A stretch of 6,879 nt of DNA, taken from positions 1 through 6,879 of the forward strand of contig JAQWZS010000019.1 in assembly GCA_029253325.1 (NCBI GenBank), given 5' to 3'. The position numbers were made by a program, and so were the translations under genes. The stretch is from Bacteroidia bacterium (lineage in GTDB: Bacteria; Bacteroidota; Bacteroidia; NS11-12g; UBA9320). Each line of letters starts with the position of its first letter. Position 1 is the first letter of the stretch. The notes beneath the pieces are model-generated. The model made no database searches. It saw nothing but the letters and a program-made list of their open reading frames with translations, and was not told the DNA's origin. This document shows, piece by piece, positions 6,749 through 6,879 of the stretch.

Positions 6749-6879
6749 GACATTGAGTCAAACTTTGAGTTTGAATGAGATGGTAAGTAAAAAGAATGCT
6801 AAGACTATATATTGTTCAACCCCACAAAGGGGAATCAGAATCATAAAATAATCCGCTTATCCCGATTTCAGAAATAATG
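6749..6879. other. Right-edge region without a supportable gene; inverted repeats
   Basis: No convincing gene is seen after the terminator. Two small inverted repeats occur: TCAAACT-TTG-AGTTTGA (6758-6774) and CCCC-ACAAA-GGGG (6820-6832). Neither is followed by a T run on either strand. On the minus strand a frame is open from the window edge to a TGA at 6818-6816 (20 codons ending DSPLWG). It could be the tail of a gene starting beyond the edge, but this length is easily reached by chance. Confidence 0.3.

Noticed and set aside
6657..6851. Plus-strand open frame of 64 codons
   Set aside because: It starts inside the tRNA-Pro anticodon arm, runs through the terminator hairpin and resembles no protein; a chance frame.
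6700..6866. Possible attachment-site pair: ATCCCGA at the tRNA 3' end (6700-6706) and again at 6859-6865
   Set aside because: Seven shared bases is within chance, and no integrase or cargo gene lies between; noted only as a weak remark.
1..6879. CRISPR array, insertion sequence, toxin-antitoxin or defence genes
   Set aside because: No regularly spaced repeats, transposase motifs, terminal inverted repeats or recognisable defence domains are present.

Overview
The window looks like ordinary chromosome of a low-GC member of the Bacteroidota, probably Flavobacteriales-like. The evidence is an 817-residue TonB-dependent receptor with a carboxypeptidase-regulatory-like N-terminal domain, genes without clear Shine-Dalgarno sites, and putative promoters of the Bacteroidota type (TTG, 17-23 bases, TAnnTTTG). 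The genus cannot be read from the sequence. I see no mobile element, CRISPR array or prophage.

Layout. Bases 1-794 (minus) hold the first 264 codons of a monomeric NADP-dependent isocitrate dehydrogenase; the rest lies beyond the left edge. Bases 921-3137 (minus) encode a complete short-form PurL, the synthetase subunit of FGAM synthase. The 279-base divergent region 3138-3416 carries a putative promoter for each direction and, on the plus strand, a TPP riboswitch (about 3257-3363). Next to the start codon of the following gene is a hairpin that could mask it. Bases 3417-5870 (plus) encode the receptor, which I assign to thiamine or thiamine-precursor uptake because of the riboswitch and its resemblance to the OMR1 group. 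Its stop codon shares a TTATAA palindrome with the end of a convergent DUF2461 gene (5865-6527, minus). A tRNA-Pro(GGG) gene (6632-6706, plus) with a strong intrinsic terminator follows. The last ~130 bases hold no supportable gene.

How the parts relate. The riboswitch plus receptor form a self-contained vitamin B1 uptake unit: at high TPP the leader should fold so that translation of the receptor stops. The divergent purL feeds the pathway to AIR, the precursor both of purines and of the thiamine pyrimidine made by ThiC, so the intergenic region sits between two routes to thiamine; co-regulation is not shown. I found no wholly new system. The most worthwhile items are the predicted translational switch, the receptor's lack of the inner-membrane transporter partner often found beside it, and the tight convergent gene end.
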